Part shown: positions 16,469 through 24,973 of the stretch, in pieces
Layout of the letters: every line of letters begins with the position of its first letter
How positions within the stretch are numbered: position 1 is the stretch's first letter
DNA from: UBA993 sp964485855
GTDB taxonomy: Bacteria > Bacillota > Dethiobacteria > DTU022
NCBI GenBank assembly: GCA_964485855.1
Contig: CAZAKI010000014.1
Coordinates: 1 to 48,582 of the forward strand
DNA: 48,582 nt
Reading direction: 5' to 3'
Notes under the pieces: model-generated
The model's input: the letters and a program-made list of their open reading frames with translations, nothing else
What the model was told of the DNA's origin: nothing
Databases searched by the model: none
Made by a program: the position numbers and the translations under genes

Positions 16469-18127
16469 ATGGAACCAAGAGGAGAAATTTTTGTTTTAGG
16501 TTTAGTTTTCAGTATTATTGTTTTACTGATCTCTGTGCTGATCAGTGTTTGGGCCCGTCGTTTTACCCGCAATTTGGGAGATTACTATGTGGCCGGTCGG
16601 AGTATCGGCGCTATTAACAATGGATTAGCCATGGTTTCACTGGCTTTAAGCCTTACCACCTTTATTGGTCTTACTGCCCTGATTATTGAAGGCGTTTACA
16701 TCGCAGTTGCCGTTTATGCTGCATTTACAGCAGCTTTTATCGGGTTGATGATTCTGGCTGCGCCTTACTTAAGGCGGCATAAATCATTCACCACAATGGC
16801 TTTTATTTCAGAGCGCTATGGCAGCAATACTCTACGTTATCTTTCAGTTGTCGTAATGATGATTGTTTCGGTGCTCTATCTTGCCGGTAATTTAAAAGGC
16901 ATCGGTATCGTATTTTATTTCTTACTGGGCGTGCCTGAAATAGTCGGGATTGTTGTCGGTGGCCTGGTAGTGACTTTATATGTAACCCTTGGCGGAATGT
17001 ATGGCGTCACCTACAACCAAACATTTCAAACCATCGTTCTTATTTTCTGCCTGATGTTTCCGGTTGCCATTGTTCTGAAAACCCTGGGCGCTTCAGGTTG
17101 GGTTTTCCCGCCCCTGGGCTATGGCGATATGGTGCCATTAATGACCCAGGCGGTGCCGCACTATTTTTGGCCGATGTTGGTTCACCCTGTGGTTTATATT
17201 TCTATTTTTCTTGGCTCATTCTTTGGGATCATCGGGTTACCCCATTTCGTGATGCGTTATTTTACGGTCCGAGATGCCAAGGAAGCTCGCTGGAGCACAG
17301 TACTCTGCGTGTTTTTGGTTGGCTTAGTCAACACGACGGTCTATGCCACTGGTTTTGCTGCAGTTTATTATATGCAAACCCAGGGTGTAGAAATTCCGAC
17401 TGCAGCCTATGATTATATGGTTTTCATCCTGGTAGATGCACTGGCTGGTCAGGGATGGTTAGCCTTGGCGGTTGCCGGTTCTGTTGCTGCCGGTCTTTCC
17501 ACGGTGGCAGGGTTATTGATGATTATGGGCGCCGGTTTGATCCATGACCTCTATGGAGCGCTCAAACCTGAGGTCGATGATGAGAAGAAACTGAAATTAT
17601 CATATGCGGCGATGTTCATTGTTGGTATACTGGTAATCCTCTTTTCTTTGAATCCCCCCGAATTTATTTTAGAAGCGATCATGTGGGCTTTTGGTATTGC
17701 CGCGGCCGGTTTAGGTGTACCGATTGTCTTAGGCATCTGGTGGAAACGAACCAATAAGTATGGTGTCGGTGCCGGGATGATCGTCGGGACCCTGATTGCA
17801 TTTATCAGCTGGATTATGATTGGTTACATGGGTATGGACCCGGTTGATATTCCTTTCCCCATTTTCGCCAAATACTTTTATGGTCCGCTGGGTTGGATCA
17901 AGGTTACCGCAATCGCTGTCCCTGTTTCTTTTATCCTTACGGTAGTGGTTTCCTGGCTTACTCCCCCACCTGCTGAAGCACTCCAGAAACAGGTTGACGA
18001 GATGCATGGCTGGAGCGACTTTGATCCAAAACGCTATAATGGTAAGGGCTTGCCGATTACGGTTATTGTTTTGTCCCTGGTAATAATGTGGTTTATGACA
18101 ACCTTATATGATGTGTTTCCAAAGTAA
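16469..18127 (+). CDS. Sodium:solute symporter family (SSS) carboxylate transporter
   Basis: A 552-residue integral membrane protein with about 13 hydrophobic helices. The early stretch GDYYVAGRSIGAINNGLAMVS and the following SLTTFIGLTALI are typical of SSS helix TM1-TM2. GSVAAGLSTVAGLLMIMGAGLIHDLYG matches the region around SSS TM8 that provides Na2-site Ser/Thr residues. It is related to acetate/propionate (ActP) and monocarboxylate permeases. With the adjacent acyl-CoA synthetase and DUF294 protein it probably imports a short-chain monocarboxylate. ATG follows AAAGGAGGGAG. Substrate is inferred from context only. Confidence 0.88.
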   Translation: MEPRGEIFVLGLVFSIIVLLISVLISVWARRFTRNLGDYYVAGRSIGAINNGLAMVSLALSLTTFIGLTALIIEGVYIAVAVYAAFTAAFIGLMILAAPYLRRHKSFTTMAFISERYGSNTLRYLSVVVMMIVSVLYLAGNLKGIGIVFYFLLGVPEIVGIVVGGLVVTLYVTLGGMYGVTYNQTFQTIVLIFCLMFPVAIVLKTLGASGWVFPPLGYGDMVPLMTQAVPHYFWPMLVHPVVYISIFLGSFFGIIGLPHFVMRYFTVRDAKEARWSTVLCVFLVGLVNTTVYATGFAAVYYMQTQGVEIPTAAYDYMVFILVDALAGQGWLALAVAGSVAAGLSTVAGLLMIMGAGLIHDLYGALKPEVDDEKKLKLSYAAMFIVGILVILFSLNPPEFILEAIMWAFGIAAAGLGVPIVLGIWWKRTNKYGVGAGMIVGTLIAFISWIMIGYMGMDPVDIPFPIFAKYFYGPLGWIKVTAIAVPVSFILTVVVSWLTPPPAEALQKQVDEMHGWSDFDPKRYNGKGLPITVIVLSLVIMWFMTTLYDVFPK

Positions 18128-18140
18128 TTGACCAGTTTGC

Positions 18141-18173
18141 CAGCAGGCTCTTCCCTTAATGAAGAGCCTGCTG
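18141..18173 (+). terminator. Hairpin after the symporter gene, probable terminator
   Basis: A perfect 13-bp stem, CAGCAGGCTCTTC (18141-18153) with its complement (18161-18173), and a 7-base loop. The tail CTTGTTAATC has few Ts, so termination may be partial and allow read-through to the ligase genes 32 bp later. Confidence 0.6.
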
Positions 18174-18205
18174 CTTGTTAATCGTTCTCAGGAGGTGATC
18201 GCTTA

Positions 18206-19666
18206 ATGGAAAATTGGGAAAAACTGTGTAAGATGTCTTACAAGGAAATAAAGGAGATGCAGGATCGAAAACTGCGAGCTTTCGTTGCCAATCAGCTGTA
18301 CCTTTACAGCCCGCATTACAGCGAGCTACTAAAGGAACAGAAAATTGATCCCTTTAAGATTAAAGGCATTGATGATCTTCGTCACTTGCCGTTCACTTAT
18401 AAATGGGATGTAGCGCCTACTGACGAGGAACCGCAAAGAGCAAAAGATTTTGTTATTCGCCCGGATGAAGAAGTTACAGAGAAATACGGTCACTTGGCCA
18501 AAATGTCCATGACCGGAGGTAAAGCCTTAGTGGAGGAAAGGGTTTATGATTTTAAACCGGTCCATATTCACTTTACAACCGGACGGACTGCTTTACCTAC
18601 TCCCTTTGTTTATTCAAAACGTGACCTGGAAAACCTGCGCGAATCCGGTTACCGGTTACTTGATGTGTTCAATGTTACCAGCGAAGATACGGTGGTTAAC
18701 TGTTTCCCCTTTGCTCCCCACCTGGCTTTCTGGCAGACCTTTTTTGCCGGTGAGAAAATGAATGTTGCCGGTTTCCACAGCGGCGGAGGTAAAATCGTTG
18801 GCACCAATAACCTGATGGATGCCTTCGAGTATATCCGACCATCTGTTGCTGTATTTATACCTGGGTACTGTTACTATTTTCTCCGGGAGGCAGTAAAACA
18901 AGGGCGAGATTTTTCATCGGTTAAAAAGATCTTTTTTGGTGGAGAGAGAGTCCCACCTGGATTGAAAGATAAGATTAAAGACCTCTTTAAGCAACTTGGG
19001 GCTGAAGAGGTAATGGTGTTGGCAACATACGGCATGACTGAGGCCAAGGTGGCCTGGGCAGAATGTCCGTCTCATGATGAATATTACGGCTATCATCTTT
19101 ATCCGGATATGGAAGTGTTCGAAACTGTAGATCCTGAAACCGGGGAGCCGGTCGGGGAAGGTGAAGAAGGCGAAATAGTTTATACAGCGCTCGATTGGCG
19201 GGGAACCGCGGTGTTACGCTATCGCACTGGAGATATTGCCAAGGGCGGATTATTATTTGAACCTTGCCCCAACTGCGGAAGACATGTTCCGCGGATCAGC
19301 TCAAATATTCAACGTAAATCAGAGTTGAAAGAATTTAATATGACCAAGGTTAAGGGAACTCTCGTTAATCTAAATAATTTCTTCCCGTTGATGATGAGCC
19401 ATCCTGATATCGAAGAGTGGCAGGTTGAAATGCGTAAACGCAATAATGATCCGTTTGATCTGGATGAGATTTATCTTTATGTTGCCACAAAAGGCGAAGT
19501 TGATCGGGAAAGCTTAGTTGGTGATTTAAAACAAAAGGTTTTACGGGATACAGAAGTTTCACTGACTGATGTTATTTTCAAATCAGTGCCGGAACTTATT
19601 TCCCAACTAGGCATGGAAACTGAGCTAAAAGAAAAAAGGATTCTTGATAGCAGGCCATCAAGCTAA
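18206..19666 (+). CDS. Phenylacetate-CoA ligase-like adenylate-forming protein (copy 1)
   Basis: A 486-residue member of the ANL superfamily nearest the PaaK/coenzyme F390 synthetase group. Visible motifs are an A5-like YGMTEA (275-280), TGDIA (341-345) and a PaaK-type zinc-knuckle CPNCGR (354-359). The phosphate-binding loop is unusual: HFTTGRTALPTPF (122-134) in place of SSGTTGxPT, with an extra Arg. About 25 residues precede this loop that I do not recognise from PaaK. RBS AGGAGGTG is at 18191-18198. It is followed 33 bp later by a diverged paralogue, probably in one transcript, so the two may form a heteromer. The acid substrate is unknown; aryl or short acyl groups are possible. Confidence 0.75.
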   Translation: MENWEKLCKMSYKEIKEMQDRKLRAFVANQLYLYSPHYSELLKEQKIDPFKIKGIDDLRHLPFTYKWDVAPTDEEPQRAKDFVIRPDEEVTEKYGHLAKMSMTGGKALVEERVYDFKPVHIHFTTGRTALPTPFVYSKRDLENLRESGYRLLDVFNVTSEDTVVNCFPFAPHLAFWQTFFAGEKMNVAGFHSGGGKIVGTNNLMDAFEYIRPSVAVFIPGYCYYFLREAVKQGRDFSSVKKIFFGGERVPPGLKDKIKDLFKQLGAEEVMVLATYGMTEAKVAWAECPSHDEYYGYHLYPDMEVFETVDPETGEPVGEGEEGEIVYTALDWRGTAVLRYRTGDIAKGGLLFEPCPNCGRHVPRISSNIQRKSELKEFNMTKVKGTLVNLNNFFPLMMSHPDIEEWQVEMRKRNNDPFDLDEIYLYVATKGEVDRESLVGDLKQKVLRDTEVSLTDVIFKSVPELISQLGMETELKEKRILDSRPSS

Positions 19667-19699
19667 ATGTCATGGTTTCATTAAGAAAGGAGGCAGAGT

Positions 19700-21124
19700 A
19701 TGCAGGCGTGGACTAAGGTAAGCCGGATGCCGGCACCGGCGATTAAAAAAATGCAAGACGAGCTATTACAAAAAATGCTAAAAGAAGAGCTGGCGGTAAG
19801 ACATCCCTATTACAGGACTGTTTTTAAAGATCAGAACATCGATCTTGGTAAGATCAGGGGAACAGATGATCTGGCCAGTCTGCCTTTTACAGAAAAAAAA
19901 GATTTGGTTGCCCCTGATAATGATAAATTATACCCGAAACAGTTTGTGCTGGAAGATTTAAAAGATGAACAGCAGCAGGCAAAGAAAAAAGGATTTTCAT
20001 TATTTGGTAAAAAGGATTCCGGCCCTGAGATTTCAGAATATAAGTTTCACAACTTATATTTTACTGCTGGACGGACTGCCAAACCGGTACCGATTGAATA
20101 TACCCATTATGATCTTGATAATCTAAAAGAAGCAGGCGCCAGGGCCTTTGATATCCTGGAACTAACCCGTGACGATACCTTAATTAATGCATTTACCTAT
20201 GCTCCTAATGTCCATTTTTGGCAGATGTTTTATAGCACTATTGATTTGGGTAGCACAGCCCTGCAAACCGGTGGCGGCAAGGTGCTCGGGCTGGAAAAGA
20301 TCCTAAAAGCGCTTGACAGCATGGAAGCACCCGTGTTAGCCATGGCTCCAGGCTATGCGCGTTTTGCTCTACAGACTCTGGAGCACTTTGGTTTTAGTGC
20401 TGGCAATCTCGAACGCTTGGTGGTAGGTAGCGATTTTTCTCCCCTGGCTGCGGTTGAACGTTTAAAGCAACTAATGACAGCTGTCGGAGCAAAAGATAAT
20501 AAGGTGCAGCGTTTGTATTTTGTATCGGAAGCTAAATCAGGGTGGGCCGAATGCGAACCTGATTTTGGCTACCATCTTAATCCTGATCATGTTTTTGTTG
20601 AAATAGTTGATCCGCAAAGTGGTGCCGTACTAGGTGAAGGGCAAAAAGGAGAGGTAGTTATCACCAATCTTGATGCCCGGGGAACGGTTTTGCTCCGTTT
20701 TAAAACCGGAGACATTGCTTCCGGAGGGATTACTACTGAAACCTGCCCTAACTGTAAAAGAACCGTGCCGCGCATTTTAGGCGATATTGAGCGTAAATCG
20801 TTATATTACCAGCTTCAGTCTCAGAAAGGTCAGGTTGATTTTAATGCCAATCAGCTGATTAAAGATATGTTTGCCCGGGAAGATGTATTGGTCTGGTATG
20901 CAGAGATTGAACGTACTGGCAATGAAGACAGCCTGAAGGTTGTTCTGAAGAATGTATCGGGATCTGATGAATCAGCAGTAGTCAAGGCGGTCGAAGAAAA
21001 ATTGCAGACTGACTATGCCTTTCCGATCAAAGTGGAAACAAGCAGTCTTGATGCCATCGCCAATAAAATCGGCATTGAGAAGTTCATTACCGAACAAAAT
21101 ATTTTTGATAAACGGACCAGCTAA
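19700..21124 (+). CDS. Phenylacetate-CoA ligase-like protein (copy 2, diverged)
   Basis: A 474-residue paralogue of the preceding protein with matching N-terminus (KVSRMPAPAIKKMQDELLQKML), matching loop (FTAGRTAKPVPI) and zinc-knuckle CPNCKR. The A5 motif YGMTEA of copy 1 is replaced by YFVSEAKSGWAEC, so the adenine-contacting Tyr-Gly-x-Thr pattern is lost, while TGDIA is kept. A basic insert, KKKGFSLFGKKDSG, lies ahead of the loop. It could be a regulatory or structural partner of copy 1 with weak or no ligase activity, or a ligase for a different acid. RBS AAAGGAGG is at about 19687-19694. A terminator follows, so it ends the transcript. Confidence 0.72.
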   Translation: MQAWTKVSRMPAPAIKKMQDELLQKMLKEELAVRHPYYRTVFKDQNIDLGKIRGTDDLASLPFTEKKDLVAPDNDKLYPKQFVLEDLKDEQQQAKKKGFSLFGKKDSGPEISEYKFHNLYFTAGRTAKPVPIEYTHYDLDNLKEAGARAFDILELTRDDTLINAFTYAPNVHFWQMFYSTIDLGSTALQTGGGKVLGLEKILKALDSMEAPVLAMAPGYARFALQTLEHFGFSAGNLERLVVGSDFSPLAAVERLKQLMTAVGAKDNKVQRLYFVSEAKSGWAECEPDFGYHLNPDHVFVEIVDPQSGAVLGEGQKGEVVITNLDARGTVLLRFKTGDIASGGITTETCPNCKRTVPRILGDIERKSLYYQLQSQKGQVDFNANQLIKDMFAREDVLVWYAEIERTGNEDSLKVVLKNVSGSDESAVVKAVEEKLQTDYAFPIKVETSSLDAIANKIGIEKFITEQNIFDKRTS

Positions 21125-21141
21125 AACAGCGATATTCAAAT

Positions 21142-21184
21142 AGCGGAATGCCCCTGTGTCAAATCAGGGGTAGTTCTGCTTTTA
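21142..21184 (+). terminator. Rho-independent terminator after the ligase pair
   Basis: The inner stem CCCCTG/CAGGGG (21151-21156, 21165-21170) is extended by AGCGGAA/TTCTGCT (21142-21148, 21174-21180, one G-T pair). A short T run follows (21180-21183). Confidence 0.7.
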
Positions 21185-21207
21185 ACCGCCCCTTGACCCG
21201 CCTTTTC

Positions 21208-21236
21208 TTTTCAAGTGCCAGTAATGATGATATAAT
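21208..21236 (+). promoter_or_regulatory. Probable promoter of the histidine kinase operon
   Basis: A consensus -10 TATAAT lies at 21231-21236, with TTTTCA at 21208-21213, 17 bp upstream. The -35 is poor, so activation or an alternative -35 is possible. Confidence 0.5.
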
Positions 21237-21301
21237 CAGGAAGCAGTAAACTACATTTTTTATCTCTAGCCACGAGTTTATTAGGAAAGGCGGTTTATCT
21301 C

Positions 21302-22399
21302 TTGAGCAAATTACCGGATCCAGTAAACCTTGAAACAATAACCGGCAACCTGGCAGACGCAGTTCTACTTGTAGATCTAAACAAGAATTTAGTTTGGCTG
21401 AATAAAAAAGCTGAAGAATTTTTTAATATTTCCTTGAATTCAACTGCGGGCCATCCAATTGTCGAATTAACTGCCATTAAGCGACTGAACCACCTTCTTG
21501 ATGAAGTCTATGAAAACCAGGAAGCACTGAAGTGTACTTACGAAGAAGCCTCGGTAAAAGTTAAGAAACTGAATCAGCGTTACTTTTTCAAGATTGCAAT
21601 TAACCCGATATTCCAGGCTGATAATCTCTGGGGAGCTTTAGTCCAATTTACTGATGTTACTCGTTTCCATGAACTAGAAAAAATAAAAACTGATTTCGTT
21701 TCGATTGTTTCCCATGAATTCAGGACTCCTCTAACTACCATCATTGTTGGCGTGGAGATGCTTAAAGAAGGAATGTTAGGGGACTTAACTCCCAGGGGTA
21801 AAGAAGTCCTTGAAGCAATTGGCGCAGATTGTGAAAGATTAAATCGACTTATTGACAACCTGATGGAACTCTCACGGATCGAATCGGGTACTATTTATGT
21901 TGAAGCAGAACCGACCGATATTGCCGATCTTGTTGAGGAAGCCGTGCGACCGCTCAAAATTCAAGCTGCTCAACAAGGGGTAGAATTAATAACTGATCTG
22001 CCACCGGAGCTTCCACCGGTAGCAGCCGACTTTAATAAGGCGGTTTGGGTTCTGGCTAACCTGGTAGGTAATGCGATGCGCTATACCGATCCTGGCGGGA
22101 CAATCACCGTCAGGGTCAGACAACGTGGAAAGAAACACTTTTTTTCTGTCGAAGATACCGGATGCGGTATCCCGAAAGAGCACCAGGAAAAGATCTTCCG
22201 CAAATATGTCCAGGTCAGTGGTCCCGGTCGTAAAGGGGCCGGTGGTGTAGGTTTGGGGTTGGCGATTGCCAAGGATATCGTAATGGCACATGGCGGAGAG
22301 ATTTGGGTTGAAAGTGAAATTGGTGTCGGTACTAAATTTACTTTTACCTTCCCAGTCCATCAGGGTGATGAATCGGTTACTATACCGAAAGCCGATTAA
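21302..22399 (+). CDS. Soluble PAS-domain sensor histidine kinase
   Basis: A 365-residue kinase with no membrane segment, hence a cytoplasmic sensor. A PAS domain spans about 10-125. The HisKA box FVSIVSHEFRTPL contains the phosphoacceptor His138. The ATPase domain shows the N box (LANLVGNAMRY), the G1 box (VEDTGCGI) and the G2 box (GVGLGLAIAK). The layout resembles the PAS-HisKA-HATPase part of PhoR/WalK/VicK-type kinases without their periplasmic domains. The TTG start at 21302 has AGGAAAGG about 11 bases upstream. The next gene (14 bp on) is its likely partner regulator. The signal is unknown; a redox or metabolite ligand in the PAS domain is possible. Confidence 0.93.
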   Translation: MSKLPDPVNLETITGNLADAVLLVDLNKNLVWLNKKAEEFFNISLNSTAGHPIVELTAIKRLNHLLDEVYENQEALKCTYEEASVKVKKLNQRYFFKIAINPIFQADNLWGALVQFTDVTRFHELEKIKTDFVSIVSHEFRTPLTTIIVGVEMLKEGMLGDLTPRGKEVLEAIGADCERLNRLIDNLMELSRIESGTIYVEAEPTDIADLVEEAVRPLKIQAAQQGVELITDLPPELPPVAADFNKAVWVLANLVGNAMRYTDPGGTITVRVRQRGKKHFFSVEDTGCGIPKEHQEKIFRKYVQVSGPGRKGAGGVGLGLAIAKDIVMAHGGEIWVESEIGVGTKFTFTFPVHQGDESVTIPKAD

Positions 22400-22413
22400 T
22401 AAGGAGGATCTTC

Positions 22414-22782
22414 ATGGGTAAAAAAATATTGTTGGTCGAAGATGAAAAAAATGTAATCCTGGGAGTGCGAACTTGCCTTGATGCGGTTGGTTATGATGTG
22501 GAAATAGTTGAGGACGGAGAAGCCGCTCTGGAAGCCGTGCACCGGGAACACCCGGATCTGATCCTCCTGGACTTGCTTTTACCAAAGCTTGATGGGTTTG
22601 AAGTACTTAAGGTTCTTAAAAAGGATCCGGATACGGCCCAGATTCCGGTTATTGTGCTTACTGCCAAGGCTGAAGAAGAAGATCGCCAAAGAGCTGTTGA
22701 TCTTGGGGCTGATAATTATATGACAAAACCATTTAAACCACAGGAACTTTGGGATCACCTGCGAAGCTATTTAAGCGTATAA
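22414..22782 (+). CDS. Single-domain response regulator
   Basis: A 122-residue CheY-like receiver domain with no output domain. It has the acidic pocket VEDEKN, the phosphoacceptor Asp53 (LLDLLLP), the Thr switch in VLTAKA and the Lys in MTKPFKP. ATG lies just after AAGGAGGATCTTC. It forms an operon with the histidine kinase and ends at a terminator. Lacking a DNA-binding domain, it may relay phosphate to another protein or act by protein contact, as Spo0F and CheY do. Confidence 0.93.
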   Translation: MGKKILLVEDEKNVILGVRTCLDAVGYDVEIVEDGEAALEAVHREHPDLILLDLLLPKLDGFEVLKVLKKDPDTAQIPVIVLTAKAEEEDRQRAVDLGADNYMTKPFKPQELWDHLRSYLSV

Positions 22783-22807
22783 ATTCCAATCAGAGTTAAG
22801 TCAAAGG

Positions 22808-22830
22808 GGCACAGGTAGCTGTGCCTTTTT
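22808..22830 (+). terminator. Rho-independent terminator of the two-component operon
   Basis: A 7-bp stem GGCACAG/CTGTGCC with a 4-base loop, then TTTTT at 22826-22830. Confidence 0.85.
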
Positions 22831-22880
22831 CGTAACCCAATCTCGACTTCAACATCACTGAAAGTTTGTTAGAGGATGCT

Positions 22881-24023
22881 ATGGTTTTATCTATTCCAAA
22901 ATATGAACAGGGTCCAATTCGCCCACCGAGCGAAGCACAGAGCCTTTTGGTCAGATTAACCCGCAATTGCCCCTGGAACAAGTGTCTATTCTGTCCAGTC
23001 TATAAAGGTGAAAAGTTTAGCCGTCGCTCATTTGATGAGATTCTAAATGATATTGTTGCTCTAGCAGATGCGGCCAAGCATGTAAAAAAGACAGCCAAAG
23101 CATTAGGCTATGGTGAAGAAATAAACAGGCAGGTATTGGCCAGAATTAATGCTGAAAATCCAGATTTGCTCCAGGTGGCCTTCTGGCTATTCGGGGGAGC
23201 CCACAATGTTTTTTTACAGGATGCTGATAGCTTGATGCTACCGGCGGAACAGCTCAGCAGGATTATTCAGCGATTAAAGCAAACATTCCCTTCAATCGAT
23301 CGCGTTACTACTTATGCCCGTTCTCGCAGCGTAATTCGCTTTTCACAGGCAGAGCTGGAAAACTTGAAAGAGTCAGGGCTTAGCCGCATCCATCTCGGAT
23401 TAGAGAGTGGAAATAATGCAGTCCTGGAATTAATGAAAAAAGGAGTTAGCAGGGAAAAACATATTGAAGCCGGCCAAAAGATTAAAGATGCTGGCCTATC
23501 GCTCAGCTACTATATTATTCTGGGGTTAGGAGGAAGGGCTTTATGGCGAAAACATGCTCTTGATACAGCCGATGTTATAAACCAGGTGAACCCCGATTAT
23601 ATTAGAGTCCGGACCCTGGCTGTTCATCCTGCCACGCCGTTATACAAATTAAAAGCAAGCGGTGATTTTATCCCCCTAACCGATGATGAGATCATCGCAG
23701 AAGAACTTTTACTAATCGAGAGCCTTAATGTTATCGACTCGCAATTTGTCAGCGATCACGTCCTGAATCTTCTTGAAGAGCTTGAAGGCAAGCTACCGGC
23801 AGCTAAGACAAAACTGATTAAAACGATCAAAAGCTACCAGGTATTACCGGAAGATAAACGGGAACTATTCAGGCTTGGACGCAGGACCGGCAATTTTCGA
23901 AACCTTGCCGATCTGACAGACGAAATTGTTTGCCGACCAGTGGAATATTACTATCGGCAGCTGAAGGAAAAAGGACAGACAGTTGATGATCAGATTCAGC
24001 AATTGATGCAACGCTTTATATAA
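22881..24023 (+). CDS. Radical SAM protein, Elp3/MiaB-type core
   Basis: A 380-residue radical SAM enzyme of unassigned substrate. The start is ATG 22881 with AGAGGA five bases upstream; TTG 22866 is less likely. The cluster motif is CPWNKCLFC (Cys30, Cys35, Cys38), a Cx4Cx2C spacing rather than Cx3Cx2C. A GGAHN segment and RIHLGLESGNNAVLELMKKGV follow, typical of the barrel of Elp3-like radical SAM proteins; RTLAVHPATPLYKL is also a family hallmark. No B12-binding or TRAM domain is present. DUF503 and a methyltransferase follow closely, so a nucleic-acid modification role is conceivable, but I cannot assign one. Confidence 0.85.
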   Translation: MVLSIPKYEQGPIRPPSEAQSLLVRLTRNCPWNKCLFCPVYKGEKFSRRSFDEILNDIVALADAAKHVKKTAKALGYGEEINRQVLARINAENPDLLQVAFWLFGGAHNVFLQDADSLMLPAEQLSRIIQRLKQTFPSIDRVTTYARSRSVIRFSQAELENLKESGLSRIHLGLESGNNAVLELMKKGVSREKHIEAGQKIKDAGLSLSYYIILGLGGRALWRKHALDTADVINQVNPDYIRVRTLAVHPATPLYKLKASGDFIPLTDDEIIAEELLLIESLNVIDSQFVSDHVLNLLEELEGKLPAAKTKLIKTIKSYQVLPEDKRELFRLGRRTGNFRNLADLTDEIVCRPVEYYYRQLKEKGQTVDDQIQQLMQRFI

Positions 24024-24040
24024 ATGGGAGATGAAAAGAA

Positions 24041-24322
24041 ATGCGCGTTGCTATTGCTTTGATTGAAATGCATATTCCGGCAGCCAATTCATTAAAAGGT
24101 AAACGCAGGGTAATCAAGAGCCTGATTCATCGTTTGCGTAATCGCTTTAATATATCGGTCAGTGAAATTGGTTTGCAAGATTTATGGCAGCGATCTGAAT
24201 TAGGTTTGGCTGTAGTTTGTCACAATGGCGTTGGAGCTGATCGGATTATCGAGCAAGTATTATCATTTATTGAATCAGAAAATGAAATAAACATCATTTC
24301 TGCCAAGACCGAGAATTATTAA
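24041..24322 (+). CDS. DUF503 (YlxP-like) protein
   Basis: A 93-residue protein with the DUF503 pattern: a hydrophobic first strand (MRVAIALIEMHIP), the basic SLKGKRRVIKSLIHRLRNRFNISVSEI stretch, then DLWQRSELGLAVVCHN. The family has a ferredoxin-like fold and is often beside ribosome-maturation genes (ylxP next to rbfA). The function is not established. It sits 17 bp after the radical SAM gene and 12 bp before the methyltransferase gene, so all three are probably co-transcribed. Confidence 0.88.
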   Translation: MRVAIALIEMHIPAANSLKGKRRVIKSLIHRLRNRFNISVSEIGLQDLWQRSELGLAVVCHNGVGADRIIEQVLSFIESENEINIISAKTENY

Positions 24323-24334
24323 GAGGTAGAATAT

Positions 24335-24901
24335 TTGATTCGCATAAAAGAAATGACCAGACTAGCCCACCGTTATCTAGCAGATTTTGTTACTGAGGGT
24401 GATCTTGTAATTGACGCCACCGCCGGTAATGGTTATGATACCATTTGCTTAGCCGAGCTTGTCGGGAGTACAGGTCATGTTTACGCTTTTGATATTCAGA
24501 GAAAGGCTTTAGAGAATACCAGGCATAAGCTGGTAGAAAAGAAGCTAAGCAATCGAGTCACTCTGATCGAAGCTGGGCACGAGATGCTTGATCAGCATGT
24601 CAAAGGCCAGTTATCTGCAGTAATCTATAACCTTGGATACCTCCCCGGTGGGGATAAACAGCTGACTACAGATCATCGTACAACTTTGACCAGTATCGAA
24701 AAAGCAATTAAGAGGTTATTGACTGGCGGAATAGTGGTGGTTGTTGTTTACCCTGGTCATTCCGAAGGCTTGATTGAAAAGCAGGTATTGCTTAAGTTCT
24801 GTCGCTCTTTGCCTAGTAGCAAATTCTCTGTTTTGCATACCCGGTTGTGCAACCAAGCACATAACCCGCCTGAGCTGCTAATAATACAGAGTATTGATTA
24901 A
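24335..24901 (+). CDS. mnmM: Class I SAM methyltransferase, YtqB/MnmM family
   Basis: A 188-residue Rossmann-fold methyltransferase. SAM-binding motif I reads VIDATAGNGYDT, and the NLGYLPGGDK motif with a nearby HRTTLTSIEKA is characteristic of the family long labelled rRNA methylase-like (B. subtilis YtqB). Members have been reported as MnmM, which methylates 5-aminomethyl-2-thiouridine at the tRNA wobble position in Gram-positive bacteria. The TTG start follows AAGAGGT closely. The family call is strong; the exact modification is inferred from homology. Confidence 0.82.
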   Translation: MIRIKEMTRLAHRYLADFVTEGDLVIDATAGNGYDTICLAELVGSTGHVYAFDIQRKALENTRHKLVEKKLSNRVTLIEAGHEMLDQHVKGQLSAVIYNLGYLPGGDKQLTTDHRTTLTSIEKAIKRLLTGGIVVVVVYPGHSEGLIEKQVLLKFCRSLPSSKFSVLHTRLCNQAHNPPELLIIQSID

Positions 24902-24973
24902 TAATGTCGTTCTGTAAATTAAAGGATTTTTACAGGAAGTCGTCGAAACTATCCCGGTGATTCATGATTATGC

